A stretch of 64,000 nt of DNA from Anseranas semipalmata (GCA_013399115.1 VXAA01001403.1:233951-297950), one strand, 5' to 3'. Shown: positions 19,245 through 53,155, numbered from the stretch's first letter. The notes: generated from the sequence alone by a model not told the origin. Made by a program: numbers and translations.

Positions 19245-22200
19245 GCGCGAAAGCAAACGTGGCACAGCCCAACAGGCACCTGCCCGGCGGCCGGGGAGTC
19301 CTTGGGAAACTCGGCACGTGCGGCCCCGCGAGCCGCTGGAAGCACGGGGCCGAGCTCCTCCGAGAGGAAGCAAAAGCCTTCGTTGCGTTCCTACCTCGAG
19401 ACCCTAACACGGGAGCTCGCGTTTCGCCCGCCTCCTCGCACAGCACTTCACGGAGATGGCTTCAAACCCTGCCCGTGGCTCCAGCACCCGGCTCTGCTGC
19501 GTGCGTACCCAGCGCCTGGGGTGCCGCCCGGCGCCGCCTTCCCGAGCCCCCCGCTGTATCTGCAAGGGCTGTGTGGGGGTGCCGGTACACCCTGCTCCCC
19601 CATAAGTGCTGCTCCCAGGCTATTTCTTAGGGTCACCTCCGAAAACGAGAAAGTAAACAGAAGAAAGATGTATTTATTCCCTGACTCCCTATTTTTGACT
19701 GAGAACTGGAGCAAAGCTGACTCCATCGTTTCCCCGCACCTCTTTTTAAGGGAGCTTTACCCTTTCCCAGCGCTTTGCCCTCACTCAGAAATAACCCAGA
19801 GGCACAGCAAAGTCCTTCTTCAACCAGCAAGAAAGCCTGGCTTGTGTACTCTTCTCTGTCCTTGTCCCCAGTAGGACCTCACCTTGCTCAATGCCAGCAC
19901 TAACCGCACCTGCCATGTGCCCGCAGGTGGCACTTCAGTGACAGTGACATTTCAGCTCCTTCTGCGGGCAACGCGCACTCGAGGGACGGAATCTCTCCCA
20001 GCTCCACCGGCAGGGACAGAATCGCTGTCACCCTCAAACAACAGCGATCCCGCTTGGGTTCTCCCATGTCCCCCAGCCCTACAGTGGGAATAGCAGCTCC
20101 TTCCTTTAACCCATTTCTCCCAACAGAAGGCAGGACAAGTGTGCACCTCCATCCTCAAACGAACAAACAACGTTACCCAAATACAGGAAGATGAAACGTG
20201 CTTTAAAAGACTCAAACTTCATATTTTTGGCTCGGTGGAAACTCAGCACCGAGTGGCAGAGAGCTCATCCAGATGAACCAAAAAGGTGGTAACACATACT
20301 TCTCACACCAAAACACTTCTAGCTGCTGTTACAAGGGAAAGCTGCCACGCATCGAGGCTTAAAAAGCAAACGCATTCTTGTCCCCTTCCTCCAAAGGGAG
20401 CCATGGCATGGAAAACATTGCAACAGCCGTGGTGAAACTGGAAAAATATCCAAACATCTCTTCCTTCCTGCAGGAAGGATTTTCCCCTTCTCCTTTTCAA
20501 GCATTTTAAGAGCTGTGCTTCGAAGCAAATGCTCGGAGGTCTTCTGAACCTATTTCCCGTCCGCTGCCTGCAATTACGGCCACGGCATATCCTGCAATTG
20601 TGTGACACTTAACCAGGCTTGCGAGAGGAGCTGGAAGCAGTCGCTTATGGACCTGATCACTGGGTGAAGTAACGCCGATGACAGATGTGCAAGCAGCTGG
20701 CTTCCAATCTCGCGTTAGCGCTGACAGCGGAACGGGGCGTGCTGCAAGCTCTGGAGCGTGTCCGGTTCACTGCAAAGGCACAAAGCCCCTTGCAAGAGTT
20801 CGCGCAGCTTGCACGGCTGCTCTTCTAGAAATATTACAAAAAGTCAGCTCCTGCTGCTGAAACTTCTGCCGGCTTTCTGTGGATTTGAATGAGAACAACA
20901 CATCAGAGGATTCGGCACTGCCAGAGCCCACAGCCCAGGGGAAGCCCTCGTTAGCCTCCATCTTCGTGTCCCCAGGATGTTCCCAGATAAAAAGTAGCTC
21001 ATGAGATGAGCAGAAGCTGTTTCCTTCCAAGCTTTTTCCAGATACATTTTCATCCACATTCCCGTTTGGACAACTTTACAAAAGCCACGGTTCCGTGGCT
21101 GATACATTGGTGCCTTTTCTAAACCAAATTTGCTGTCAGGGCTGTCAAGAACGACGCTGCCTCAAACGCAGATATTTTACCTGTTTGTTTTCGCCACACA
21201 ATAGGAAGCAGCTAGCATTTCCACAGTGAAATAAAATAAACTCTCCTAAAACACTGAACAGAAACCCAAACAGAATGATGCTGCTCCCTGCTCCACCCAC
21301 AAATAGGCAGCAGCTACAGCTGCATACAGCTTCCTTAAGGTTATTCGAGGCGAGTTCGCTGGGCAAAACCCAGCAAAACCCCGAGAGCAGCCAGCCGGTA
21401 CCAGCTGCTGCGGGCAGGCAGCACGAACCCACCGCTGGGCTCCCCGCTCCCGCAGGCAGCCGGCCAAACGGGCTCAAGGAGAGCCACGAGTAATTGGGCT
21501 TCGTGAGAAGACCCGAATCCATACAACATCCCCTGGGAGGTAAAACAATAAAGGTGGATCACCCTCAGCTCTAGGAAACCTGAATTCAAGGGAGAAGTTG
21601 GTCCCTCTAAGGCCACCCTGTGCCCCGCAGGGAGAAGAGCACCTGGAAAAGGACCACCAGGACACGCCAGCAAGCTGCCACCACATCAGCACCTGCTCCT
21701 TTGATCTGCAGTTAGATCGAGCCCGATTCTTTATTGCAAGCTGTTCAGAAAGCACCAGGAACTTGAGTCTGCGCACCGAGACCTACATCTCTGCTCTTCC
21801 AGTCCCACCCTCCTTTCCACTGACTCGAAACATCTCCAAGTCACTTGGTAGTGCCAGAGAAATGCTTGAGGAAGCAGAAGTCTGGTGGCTTTCTAGCGTC
21901 CCAAAGAGAACAAGTAATCACTACCTTCCTAGTGGGTAAATCCCATTAATTTATACGTATCATCAGTCCCTACAGGCTGTTTCAATAACCAGATCAATAG
22001 GTAAATGGGTTTGGAAATGCTGTTACGATGTGCTGGAAGATGTCCTCCCTGCAGACACCGGCTGGTGGACAGGAGCGGGGAAAAAGCAATGCCACCACTG
22101 CAGGTTGGCATTACAGGCTGCAGGTAGAAAAATTAGTCAGAAATTCACCGTTCTCACTCGTTTGCGTTTTCCCTCAAAAAAAAAAAAAAAAAGTTTCCCT

Positions 22201-24131
22201 TAGGCTGGATTCAAAGTGTGGGGGTGTCTTAGAAAAACCTGCTTCCCCTGCACATCTGAGAGCAACATCAAGAATTTAGCTGAGCTTAGCAGTCTCACAT
22301 ACCTTTCCTAAATGACCAAGGACTGTAAGATACTGTCAGGACTGCTATTTTTACTAAAAATCTTCACAGCAAAATGCAAGGTTANTCCAAGTCGCTGGGA
22401 GCAAGCATCTGCAGACAACCGCTGTGCTTGTACATGAGCCACACGAATCGCACTGAAACCCAACGCTTTTCTTCACGTACCACGGCAAAAGCTCTAATTG
22501 GAAGGGAAGACCCTTTTCATTTTTCAGCCATGCTGTGTTTAACCAGTTCGCTGCTGGTGCAGTCCAAATCATTGTGCTCAGCTCTGCAGTTTAATTCACT
22601 GCAACCAAACTGCAGCCCTGAAAGTGAGAAATCGTTTACCCCAACTTCACAGCGAGACTGCGTGGCTTTAACTTGATGCACAATATTTAAAGTACCCAAT
22701 CTTTAATGAACTGATCAAAAAATGATGGGGTGGGTGATGTTTTTAGCCTAGACCACCTATAAACAAGTGCACAGCAACTTCACATGAGACCTACTTGGAT
22801 TTATGAAGGAAGAACAAGCAACTTCCAACTTGTGCCAAAAATCCCGCTCATCTTGAAGCAACACAAGTACTGATAACCAGGTGAATTAGAGTTCCACTAA
22901 GCACCTTCTCCCTCCTCTTGACAGCTTTTTCCCCGTAAATTAAATGCAAACAACACTTAAAAGCAGTGCTAGAGAACATCTGTTTAAATGCAAAAAGGGT
23001 CAGTTATATATAGACAAAGATGATCCAACAAGTTAATTAACCTGAAGAGATAGTGCTTTGTGCAAAACGACATTCTCGACATTCTCGTGTCTGGTTGAAA
23101 AGGCTTCTGAAGACGAGTGGTTCCTCCATTTCCCTTTGTCAGTGGTGTGAGCAAGGCTTGTACAACGTGCAAGAAAGGGGAAGAGATGACTTCCCAATAA
23201 CACATGGGAAATGAACATGAGTCCTTGACATTCACAACCGAGCCAGAAACGTCATCTGGATTTCAGCTGAACCAATCTTAACCCCAAGGTAAACTGGTTT
23301 TGATGTCCTTTCCTTTAACTAGACCGCAATGCCAACACATCGCGGCATTTTCGTAGTTTTGATGACAAGCGCGAGCAAGTCTCCGCAGCCTGCCAGCGGG
23401 CACCATCCATCTCACCCCAAATGCGAGGTGAGCCGCTGACACCCAGCTCCTGCGCTCAGCTTGGCTCGGTCAGCGGGGACGGTGGAGAAGCAGGAGTTGC
23501 CTCTTCCAAAGGGGCAGGACAGCTCGCTCCCCACACTGCCGGGGTTCTAGGTGCAGGATACTGGATGATGTTCACAGTCGGGCAGTCCTGTTTGGCGTGG
23601 TTACTGCAACATCCCATTGCCGTGAGCGCAGATAACTGGCCCACCAGTCCCTCCCGGTCACTAACAAAACGCTAAGGCGAATGGACGGTGGCAGATGCGA
23701 CCAAGACGAACCAGGCTGTTTTTTTTGAGAGGCTGCTGCTTTGCTCCCTTTGCAAAAAGAGCACGGGATCTGTCTTCAATGATGGGTCAAGAGGGTGCTC
23801 CAGACCTGCTCTCCCCCCATCGTCGCTCCGGAGCATTTTGCAGGAGGCATAACCAACTGTCAGCAGCGTGCGTGGCAAGGAAAGCTTGCAGTTATCACAC
23901 CAGGCTGGTACAGAGACCGATGAGTAATCAAATTTAAAAAGAAACAGGATGGCTAGTGTTGCATAAAATGCTATCCATCATAATTAAAGCATCCATAAGA
24001 AGCTTAATGACAAACGAATGTATTCTGCTAATCTCATTAAGACATCTAAACATTTACTCTTTTCAGCTACTCTTGTCTTAGAAGGCAGAAACTCATGACG
24101 GGGAAGGGGAGGGAAAAACGTTTTTTAGAAG
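19245..24131. other. Intergenic stretch between AQP12 and PAK2
   Basis: No exon of a known family was recognised on either strand. It is GC-rich near AQP12 and becomes AT-rich toward PAK2. It contains an A-run at 22176-22192, one unresolved base at 22385 and a short duplicated 'gacattctc' near 23070. AQP12 upstream control elements are expected in the right-hand neighbourhood of 19.2-20 kb. Confidence 0.5.
22176..22192. repeat. Poly(A) run
   Basis: A homopolymer A run of 17 bases on the plus strand. No retrocopy was seen upstream of it. Confidence 0.9.
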
Positions 24132-24137
24132 TTTATT
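24132..24137 (-). terminator. PAK2: Candidate distal PAK2 poly(A) signal
   Basis: AATAAA on the minus strand about 3.6 kb past the PAK2 stop is followed by a T-rich stretch (CGTTTTTCCC). A 3'UTR of this length agrees with the long PAK2 messages of mammals. Other AATAAA hexamers on this strand (24537-24542, 25646-25651, 26085-26090) could give shorter forms. Confidence 0.4.
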
Positions 24138-25376
24138 TCTAGCCCTGAAAGAACAGTTATTAAACAAAGTCAACAAATACAGTAGTTAATATTGCAGTAA
24201 CAATTAAATAACATAATGGGATTAAATTACACAAAAGGCAACATTAAAATCTGAAGACAGTTAAAAAAATAAAAAGAAAGCTCGCACCCACTTCCATTTC
24301 CACCGACAGCATGAGGGACAGAGGGAAAACGGACCAGAGACACGTACTCAGCGCCAGCTGGAGAGACCTTTAACAGCTTTCTTACTGCCCCCAGCCACCT
24401 CCATCCCCTCCAGCGTCCTGGAACTGCTCTGCCCACACCCGAGAGCAGGGGGAAGCCCACGACTCGCCTTGCTAACACCCAGGCAGGTCGAAGTGCACAT
24501 TCCCAGCGCCATGGTTGCTTCCAACGAGAAATCCAATTTATTCCACGGTAACAAAAGTCCCATTCCCTGCACATGTGCATCCCAGCCACGAGCTGCCCAG
24601 CTCCACACGCCCAACTAGTCACACCAGTGCACGTTACGCTCCATACGTATCACGTGCAGATTGGATTAGAATCCGATTCAGGATCTTACGCTGGCACCCA
24701 CGAGAGCGAGACGCGTGGCAATCCCAGCACTTTCAGAAGCGATCCCTTCCTTTTCAGGATCTACTCAAACTCTGGCTATTCTCTGTCTACCCTAGACAGG
24801 TTGAGCAGCAGCAAGTCTTAAAAATGCTCATCTGCTCCCTTCGGGGGAAAAAAACCACAGCTCACATTTTTTCATTTTGCAGACACACAGCCGGCATCGT
24901 TAGAGAAACGATGCCCAACCCACTAAGACCCAAAAGCATGGTACGGCAACGTCCTTGCGGCTTTCCTTTTCTGCCAGCTCAGTGACTATCTAGCTCATCT
25001 CTGACCCCCGTTTCTGGCAGCAGGTGGCATGAAACCTCACCGTTTAACAACAAAGCTGCTGCGTGGGGAAGGGGAGACGTACACATCCCAACTGCAGAGC
25101 TAAACGCAATTCCAGGGCACACAGCAAGCACCAAGATACGTTTTGTAACTCCTGGACTGGGCCAAGTCTTGTTTGCTAGGACGACTGTAAGCTTGGAAAC
25201 CGTCCCCTAAGCAGACTAAATTGGACAAATTTCATAATATAAGTTTAAAACCATTCTCATTCGTCAATAAAAGTGAACTAATAAGTTAAAATTACTTATG
25301 ATTTCATGTTTTTCTATTTAAAAGATTCTAAATTTATCACAAGTTATACTCATCTTACTGCCTAGACTGTGCCATC

Positions 25377-25381
25377 AAAAA

Positions 25382-25414
<33 letters not shown>

Positions 25415-25426
25415 AAGAAAGAAAAG
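25377..25426. repeat. Poly(A)/GAAA simple repeat
   Basis: A run of 24 A bases passes into irregular GAAA units on the plus strand. Confidence 0.9.
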
Positions 25427-27548
25427 CTCCCACCTTAACTCTAGCACAAGGAGTTTCACAAAGTCCATTGCCAGCAATGGACAAAGAGGGAATCATCAAT
25501 AAGACAGTTTTTTTTTTCTTAGCCAAGCCTCCTTGCTACTTCATTTGATCAGGAAGCCAGACGCATTCAAACCAGGAGCAATGTCATTGCAGTGTTTACA
25601 GTGTCCATGGCTTGCAAGATGTTTCGCCTGGGAAACTCATCTAGATTTATTTGCCTGGAATGAGACACTATCTTGAATTTAAAACCGCAGCTATTCTCAT
25701 ACTTACAGCTAGAGGGATTTTGTCCTCTGATGGTGTAGTTAGCATAATTTACTTGGGTACCTACCATGCAAGAGCAGAACACAAACTGAACCGTGGCACC
25801 GCAGTTCCCTGCACAGTAAGGCATCGTGTTGGTACAAAGCCATTTCCTAGAAGCTGTTGAGTCACACCAGACATTTTGGGACCCTAGCCCCGCATCCCCT
25901 CCCTCATAAACACCAACAGGCTCAGCGGTTCTGGCTGGCTGCTCTCAGCTGGAAGTTAGTTTTGTCAAACCTTGGCTACCGGTCCCCAAAAAGCAGAGTT
26001 ATTTCTATCACTATACGAACACTGACATTATCTGAAAATGACTTCTATCTTCTGCCAGCAATGTTTGTAAAAGTGTGCATGAATTTTATTTGGGGTCCTC
26101 TGTCAATACCCAGCAATAACCCTATCCATCCCAGGTCCTGTCCACCGGGAAAGCAATAAAATCCCAGTAAAGTAACGGTTATTCTTTCACAGAATCATTT
26201 GGCACATTGTAACTACAGTTAGTTCTTCATTAAACTGTTTGGGAAGTTGAAATGCATAGACTGCAGCGCTAAAAGAAGCCGGGGGGCACAGACTCTTCTT
26301 ACACTTGCCCCATTAACACTCCAAGAAAGCAACCGCTGAAGTCGCTGACTGTCCCTCAGAGGGAGGCACTTTTTCTTGCATTGAATGTTCGACTTCAGCC
26401 ACGCTGGCTGGCATGTCTTTAGTGAGAAAGGATCAGTGTGACACATCAAGTCTCTTCAGCCTCCAACCAGCCAGCCAAATAAGCCCCATGGATGTCTGAA
26501 GGCACTGTTCTCCCTCCTCAGCCTCCGTCTTCTCAGAACAGCGCTTTGGCATTTCCAGGTGTTCATAATCTTCTGCTTGAACTATACGAAAAAAAAAACA
26601 TCCTGCATCTTCAGTGTCCTCAGATCTGATTACTTGTTTTGATATCATTGATACAAATGGAGCACATACAAAACTGGAAAAAATAGCTCTAATACTTAAA
26701 TTCTGACAACTCCATAGGTTGATGCATTATTTGCTTGGGGAAAAAATTACAACATATACAAAAATGTATTTGATACAAAGAAGGGAAATGTAAAATAAAA
26801 AAGTCAAAGGCACCAGCATAACTTCCAAAGCCAAAGTCAGAGCACAGATACAATACGTATTTTTGAACCACCCACCACACCAAGCAAAATATCCCTTACG
26901 CGTCTGGCCAGCAAGTCTAATGGGAAAAAGAGCACACAGGAAGACAGCTGGAATTGTTTTCTTGCCCTGACTATAGCTGATCATTTGATCATAAATAAAA
27001 GTATCTGACCCTTACCTACATATCCAAAAACTGACATCCAAAGACTTGACCAATCATGAGGTTTCTACAAAGAGGCCACATCTTTGATTAAAAGTCCACA
27101 GAGCACAGGCATACGAAAAAGAGTTGAATACTTCTCTTCCCCCTCTCTCCATACTCATCTTAAAACGCAAAATACATCTCAACATATTATGATTTTTTAA
27201 GTAGACGAGTTGTTAATCCTACAGTACAGTGACAGCTAATCTGTAAAGGGAAGGAGAGGCAAGATGTACCTTCACATTTGTCACATTTGCCGTGAATCTA
27301 GTCATATGGGAGCTTGCTAGAGCAATTTAAAAGTAAACAGGTAGAGGGGAGGAAGAGGAGAATGAAAAGAGATCAGCAGGTAGAATTAGTGCTGCTCTCT
27401 GAAAGCTTGAATCGGTCCATTCAAGTATTGAAAGTACCCAGAAGAGTACAATGAATGGGAGTTGTTACAGCAAAGTCATTAAAATCCTTAAAACCCTGGG
27501 CACAGTAAGTGGCATTTCTGGGTTGTCTGGAGGGGGGGGGGCATATAA

Positions 27549-27584
27549 NNNNNNNNNNNNNNNNNNNNNNNNNNNNNNNNNNNN
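27549..27584. other. Assembly gap (36 N) between G and C homopolymers
   Basis: Thirty-six unresolved bases lie between a 10-G run (27532-27541) and a 13-C run (27628-27640). The gap lies inside the probable PAK2 3'UTR and does not touch a coding exon. Confidence 0.98.
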
Positions 27585-27741
27585 TGGGTGTCTTCTGGAT
27601 GAGAGTTTCTTCCCTTTTGCTGATGTTCCCCCCCCCCCCCAAGCAAATCTCCTCCCTCCCCCCAGAAGTGTAACAATTTCATATATTATAAAGATTTGTA
27701 AAAAAAAAACAAACAAAAAGATGGAGGCTGTGGCAATAATG

Positions 27742-47859
<20,118 letters not shown>

Positions 47860-48570
47860 GGTTCTCAACCGTTAGTGAAAGCACTGAAACAGAAATATTT
47901 CTTTAAAAATAGGAAGAGAGCAGGGAAGACGTAAATATTTTTTCTGCTGGCCAACGGGGGAAGGAGGTGTGAATTCATCCCCGAGGAGCTCAGCGAGCGC
48001 TGCCTTGGTAGGCACCGGGGAGGAAGCGCTCCCTTCCTCGTGTCCCTGCGGGCTCCTCGCTCCTGTTTCTGGGCCACCCGTTCCTTTGGGCCAGCAGCAG
48101 CACATGGGGGATGAAGTAACAGACTTTTCCAGGGATGAAACTAACCCAGTCAAAAAGAACAGCCAGTTATAACGTGTACCAATTCCCTGACACGGTTCAC
48201 TATCTGTTCACGTAAAGGCTGGGTATGGGAAAGGGATAATACACGTAAGGGCACCGGTACAACTTCTTTTAAGGGCAGTTCCAGCTCAGAGCTTCATGCT
48301 ATGGAGTCAAACACCTCTAAAAGCTTCAGATGTTTTCCTTCTTGTCATTTATCAGACAAGATCCTGTGGAGAGCAGAATAGCCTATGTTTAGAAGTCACA
48401 ATTCAACACACCGTCCACACTAACTAGGACTAAGAATATCTCTACCCTATTTACGTAGCCTGAATAGAAGAGCATGGAATCTAGGATCTACCAGATGTAT
48501 TCCACTTCTGAACAAGGACTAGCACGACTTTACCACTTTGTGCCACGCTCTCTCCATTTGCAATATGGGA

Positions 48571-48596
48571 TACATATACATACACACACACACACT
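48571..48596. repeat. (CA)n simple repeat
   Basis: A short CA dinucleotide tract preceded by TACATA units. Confidence 0.9.
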
Positions 48597-51500
48597 ACCG
48601 CCACAACCCTCTTGAAGTTCTTAACAAAAACACGCCAAGAGATCACGAACAAATAGCTCCTAATGCTAAAATCACAGCACAACAAAGCATCTACAGGACA
48701 CGTTCCACATTCAAGATAATCTGTGCTGGCCTGTCCTCCCTCCCCATAATATACTGTTTTCAGGTGGGCTGCCATTCCCTGTTGTTTCACCAAACAGGGG
48801 AGTGCTGCCAAATCCCAGCTGAGCAAAACAAAGCAGGCTAGCAGCCCAAATTCGAGCAGCACAAGAGCACAGTGGTTTACGTCGTGAAGCTCAAAAGAGA
48901 TTCAAATGAATTACCACCACAAATGCCCGTGAAAGCACATCATTTCTGTACAAATACCTTCGGAGGCACAAACAGCACGACTCAAAGTTCTGGTAGCCAG
49001 CAAAGTGAGAACTGGCCATGAGCTGGTTGCCCCATCGACTTGGAGATCGATGGGAAGCAGCTGCCAAAGCTGTGCAACATCCACCTGGACAAGCCTGCCT
49101 TCGAGCCCTTTTCCCGATGACGGAGCGATAAATAGGCCTGCAACACTCGAACAAGTCAGGAGGGATGCAGTCGGGGATCAGACCGGGATTCCTCTCCTTC
49201 CAATTTTGCTTACTGATTGCTCTTTCAGATGTTGCAAGTTATCTGCGGGATCTTCTCTATTTTCCAGTACCTACACTGCAATATGGGAAAAAAGTTAAGA
49301 ACGCTGGAATTTAACAGTTTGAGCAGCCTACCCGCAGGGATTTTAATTCCAGTCTCTTTCCTAACAATGAATGTTGTTTTCACAAAGCGTGTGCAACCAC
49401 TGTGAGACATACAATTATTTTTTGTCTAAGCCACCAAACACAGTGTCGAAGAGCCCTGTTCTTTAGAACTAGCTTTTAAGAGTGCGTAGGTAGAAGAGCA
49501 CAGTAGGGAGGGTCTGTGGCAGTTCTTAATTCAGGCTTGGAGGACAGGGGACCATAACCCATTTTGCTTACGGTAACCAAATCTCAGAAGAGAGTAGGAT
49601 ACGGGGTCCTTTGCTAACCACATGGGAACAGACATTTAAGAGAAAGCAGCCCTCCTTCTGAACACAGAAATACGATCAGACAGCTAAATAAATCAGAGCA
49701 GCTGAAGAAGCACATCACAAAACTTTAGCATCAAAACAAGACACGATGTGAAGAAAGCAACAGCAAGAGCGGCCTTGCGTGTGTGTATATATATATTTTT
49801 TTATTTTATTTTTAACCAAACCTTATTATTTCATCTATCCGTGCACTTCCTTGAGCTGCTTGATATTAGCAACAGCAGGATGTAAGGATAGCCAACTAGC
49901 CTGTGTCTGAAACTGGACAAGAACGGACCGGTCCTCCGAGCCCATGCTAATTGCCCGCACCCCTTCTTGGGGAGCCCGGTCACCTAATTAATAATGCTAT
50001 AATGTGAGATTCAGGTTGCTAATTTTACAAAGCCTTTGGTACATTCTTATTTACACGTTTTCAAAATAAATTTCTCGCTCCAGTAAAGAATCCGAATTTT
50101 CAGTGATACACGCAGTGCACATCAGCTCATCACATACTTAGTATTACAGCTTCTTGACCTGAAGAAAACTATTCCTTGGCACTTTGTACGTTCAAGGCAA
50201 GAAGCTGTTAAGCAACGGGTTGGAAGCAAGTATATGGAAACCCCAAATCCATCTACTCCACAAGAAAATAAGGCACTTCAAGAAACTGGCATAACAACAC
50301 CTGTGAGGAACCCTCAGGGCTGCATCTGTGATGAGCTGTTTCGTGCTCAGAGCGTTCAGAAGCAACCCTGACCCTACCCAAAATGGAGCTGAGGAGCACG
50401 GAAGAGGAAAACAAGCCCACACGGGGCTGCAGGGACCTTCGGGCAGAGAAGCTGCGGGGCCGACGGAGCAGAGCGGGGTGGCAGGAAGAGTTCAGGAATC
50501 AGCCTCCCACCTGGGGGACCGTGGCTGCCGCTTGAAGTTAAACAAAATCCTTCGAGCTCATTAAATCTGGGGTTTGGTAAAACCTCAACTTTTAGAAAAT
50601 CTTCAGAGATTTAGTTAATAACAGGAAGAATTATAATTTCTGGGCAATCGGTTCAAGGACTGTTGTTAGAACACACTGCTAGATCCAAAACTATTTTGCA
50701 CAAAGGACCGTTTTAACGCGGAGAAGCTTCGAATTCATGGTTTAAGGAATGACAGCTCCACTCACAACACATCATGAAACAAGAGTCTGACCCTTTGGTC
50801 ATCACTGGAAGTTAAAAAACAGTCGACTTGTTCAGGTTCAAACCCAAACAGCCAGTCTCCTTCCGACAGCTGAATGCAGAAGAAAGGAGCAGCTCCCCCC
50901 TCCTTTATCCTTACCCCGTCTTCATTATGCAGGGAAAGTCTCACGGCGCCAGGAAGCGCTTTGGAAATTGCTGCGGAGGTTTGGCTTTATGTGCCATGAC
51001 TGCAGGAGGAAAGAAATAAAGACAAAAACTAAAAAAGAAGAGTGCAAATACGTCCTGAAGCTCCTTTTCTGCTCCCTCACTGCCCCGAAGAGGAAAAGGC
51101 GCCTGTCTCGCTCAGCACCAGCGAGATGCAATCGCTCTTGCCCCAGCGACGAACACGTGGCTGCCCTGCTGAATCATCCGTTGCACAGGGAATTGCAAGG
51201 ACCAGGGGAACTACTTACTCTGCTAAACACAATCACAGGGGCCAGAGCTGGCGAGCACAAGGCTCCGCTTCTCGGTACTTCTCTCTAGTATACGACACCA
51301 CTCCCAGCAGCTCATCCCTTTGACAAAGGACATACTCTCGACACCCTCTGCAGTCCCTGACACCCTCACAACGTGAACTGCAGAAGCTGAAGAGCACAAG
51401 CGCTCTCCCTCCAGCTGCGGAGGCAGCAGCAAGCGGCCAGCTGGGGTCTGTAATGTCCTAAAGCCGTGTCACCAGCAGCAGGAGACCTGAAGCCAGGTCC

Positions 51501-52019
51501 TCAGAAGCGCAACCCTTCCCTTCCCACCTCTGCGCGGTGAGGACGAAGGAAGAAAAGCACAGGGAAGCTGCTCGCGTAGCTTAACCCATCCTCTTCCTCC
51601 CAGCCCCGGAGGAGCCCTGCAGTAACCGCCCAGCACGTGCAGTCGCAGTTTCATTTTTACAGCGATGTTCCAGGAGGCAGTTCTGCTGCTCGCTGGCTTT
51701 CTTCCTTTTGGGGAAGAAAGGGACCCGACAACCCTTGGTGTACCCAGGCCACAAAAGAGAGGCAGCAGTTCCCGTCACTGCTGCTGGGGGGAAAAACCCC
51801 CAGAAACATAACCCTGACAATGAGTAAAGTCCCCATTCCATAACGAGGCGAGGTTTCTTTTTAAGATGTTCAAATGAAGGCATTTGCACACTCTAAGCTG
51901 CATCTGTATCGCACTGCCTAGCATTTGGAGCAGAAGTGAGCTGGACTGCTGCTTGGAAAAGGCAGTATCAAGCTTGGCATGGTTTGACAACACGTACGTA
52001 ACCTCCTGCTGCATGACAT

Positions 52020-52054
52020 CCCTTTAGGGATGCCCTTTAGGATGTCCCTTTAGG
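52020..52054. repeat. 13-bp tandem repeat (three units)
   Basis: The core CCCTTTAGG occurs at 52020, 52033 and 52046, exactly 13 bases apart. The first copy sits in a small inverted repeat, CATCCC-TTTA-GGGATG. Confidence 0.85.
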
Positions 52055-53127
52055 CTGCCCCTAATGCAGCCAGGGCCAGAAAATAAATCCAGCCCCCTGT
52101 CCACACGTCCCCTGGCAGGGGGCTCACGGAGCGGCAGTGAACTCGGTGCTGTTCAGCGCAGGTAAAAATTACTCAGCTTGTTTACTACCAGCAATGAAAC
52201 GCCGAAGGAGCACCGCAAACGTCAAATTTAAGTCTATTTTGCAGGGCTGACTAAAAAGCAGAAGTAACCGATTTCGGTCTAGCGTTGCATTAAGAAACAT
52301 AACCGCTTTGCTTTTGAAATGCCAGCCCTCCATGCACCGCTGCAGCTGCAGGGCCTTATCGGGATGCCACCTGAGCTGCTATAAGAACATCTGGGCCACG
52401 ACGCAGCAGCACCACGAGCTGCCCGACGGGGAATGGCAGAAGAAAAGGGAGCGAAAGAAGCCCTGACCCTAAGCGCGTTCCCCTGGCCCCGCTCTAGCCG
52501 AGGGCAGCAGGTTTGAGAGAAGAAAGTTATCCGCACAGCAATCTGCGTGGCGGTGGCGGCTGTCATTTGCTGTCTTCCTGTAGAGCCTTATAGGGTGCTA
52601 CTGGCAACTTTTGTCACACAAAAACACACAGAGCGGCATCCGGGACAGCCAGGTCCAGAGCAGAGGAAAAGAGCAAAGTAGATGTCTTGCGAACACCTCT
52701 CCGAGGCAGATGTCGAGTGGAAAAAGGCAGTGATTAAAAAAAAAAAATGCAATAAAAGAGCTTGTGACTCCAAAAAAAGACTGGTGTAACGAGACAGATT
52801 TAAGATAGTCACATTCCACTTACTGAATGCGTTTGGAGACTCGCTCCCAGCACACTGACCCGCGCTGCAATCTTATCCTCAGCCTCTCCACCACCACCCT
52901 TTCCGAAAAGACACCTTAGTGGAGGAGATGAACCTTGACGCTTCTTTATTCTGGCAAAGGGGGGCAACCAGCCCTTCCAAAAACAAAGATATAGCCGTTC
53001 TGCCGTTCTTAACTGGAATGTGGAGGGCTGGTCCCTTTATCAGATATTCCATTTTTCGTGGGCCAAGTAGATTTTGGAGTACGAAAGCAAAATGAAACGT
53101 CTGCATGTATTTTTCAAACACCCCCCC

Positions 53128-53155
53128 TCCTTTTTTTTTTTATTTTTTTTTTAAA
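53128..53155. repeat. T-rich run
   Basis: Homopolymer T sequence with one A interruption, on the plus strand. Confidence 0.9.

Larger units (their letters stand above)
24138..27741 (-). other. PAK2: Probable PAK2 3'UTR
   Basis: AT-rich sequence follows the PAK2 stop codon without any recognisable exon. It includes an A/GA-rich simple repeat at 25377-25426 and the assembly gap at 27549-27584. The assignment rests on position, composition and poly(A) signals only. Confidence 0.5.

Noticed and set aside
18534..19874. 446-codon plus-strand open frame
   Set aside because: It lies antisense to AQP12 exon 1 and its promoter. It exists because the GC-rich AQP12 coding strand lacks stop complements, and it has no motifs.
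25377..25426. Poly(A) tract as the tail of a processed retrocopy
   Set aside because: No coding similarity, target-site duplication or gene-like sequence was found beside it. It is a simple repeat.
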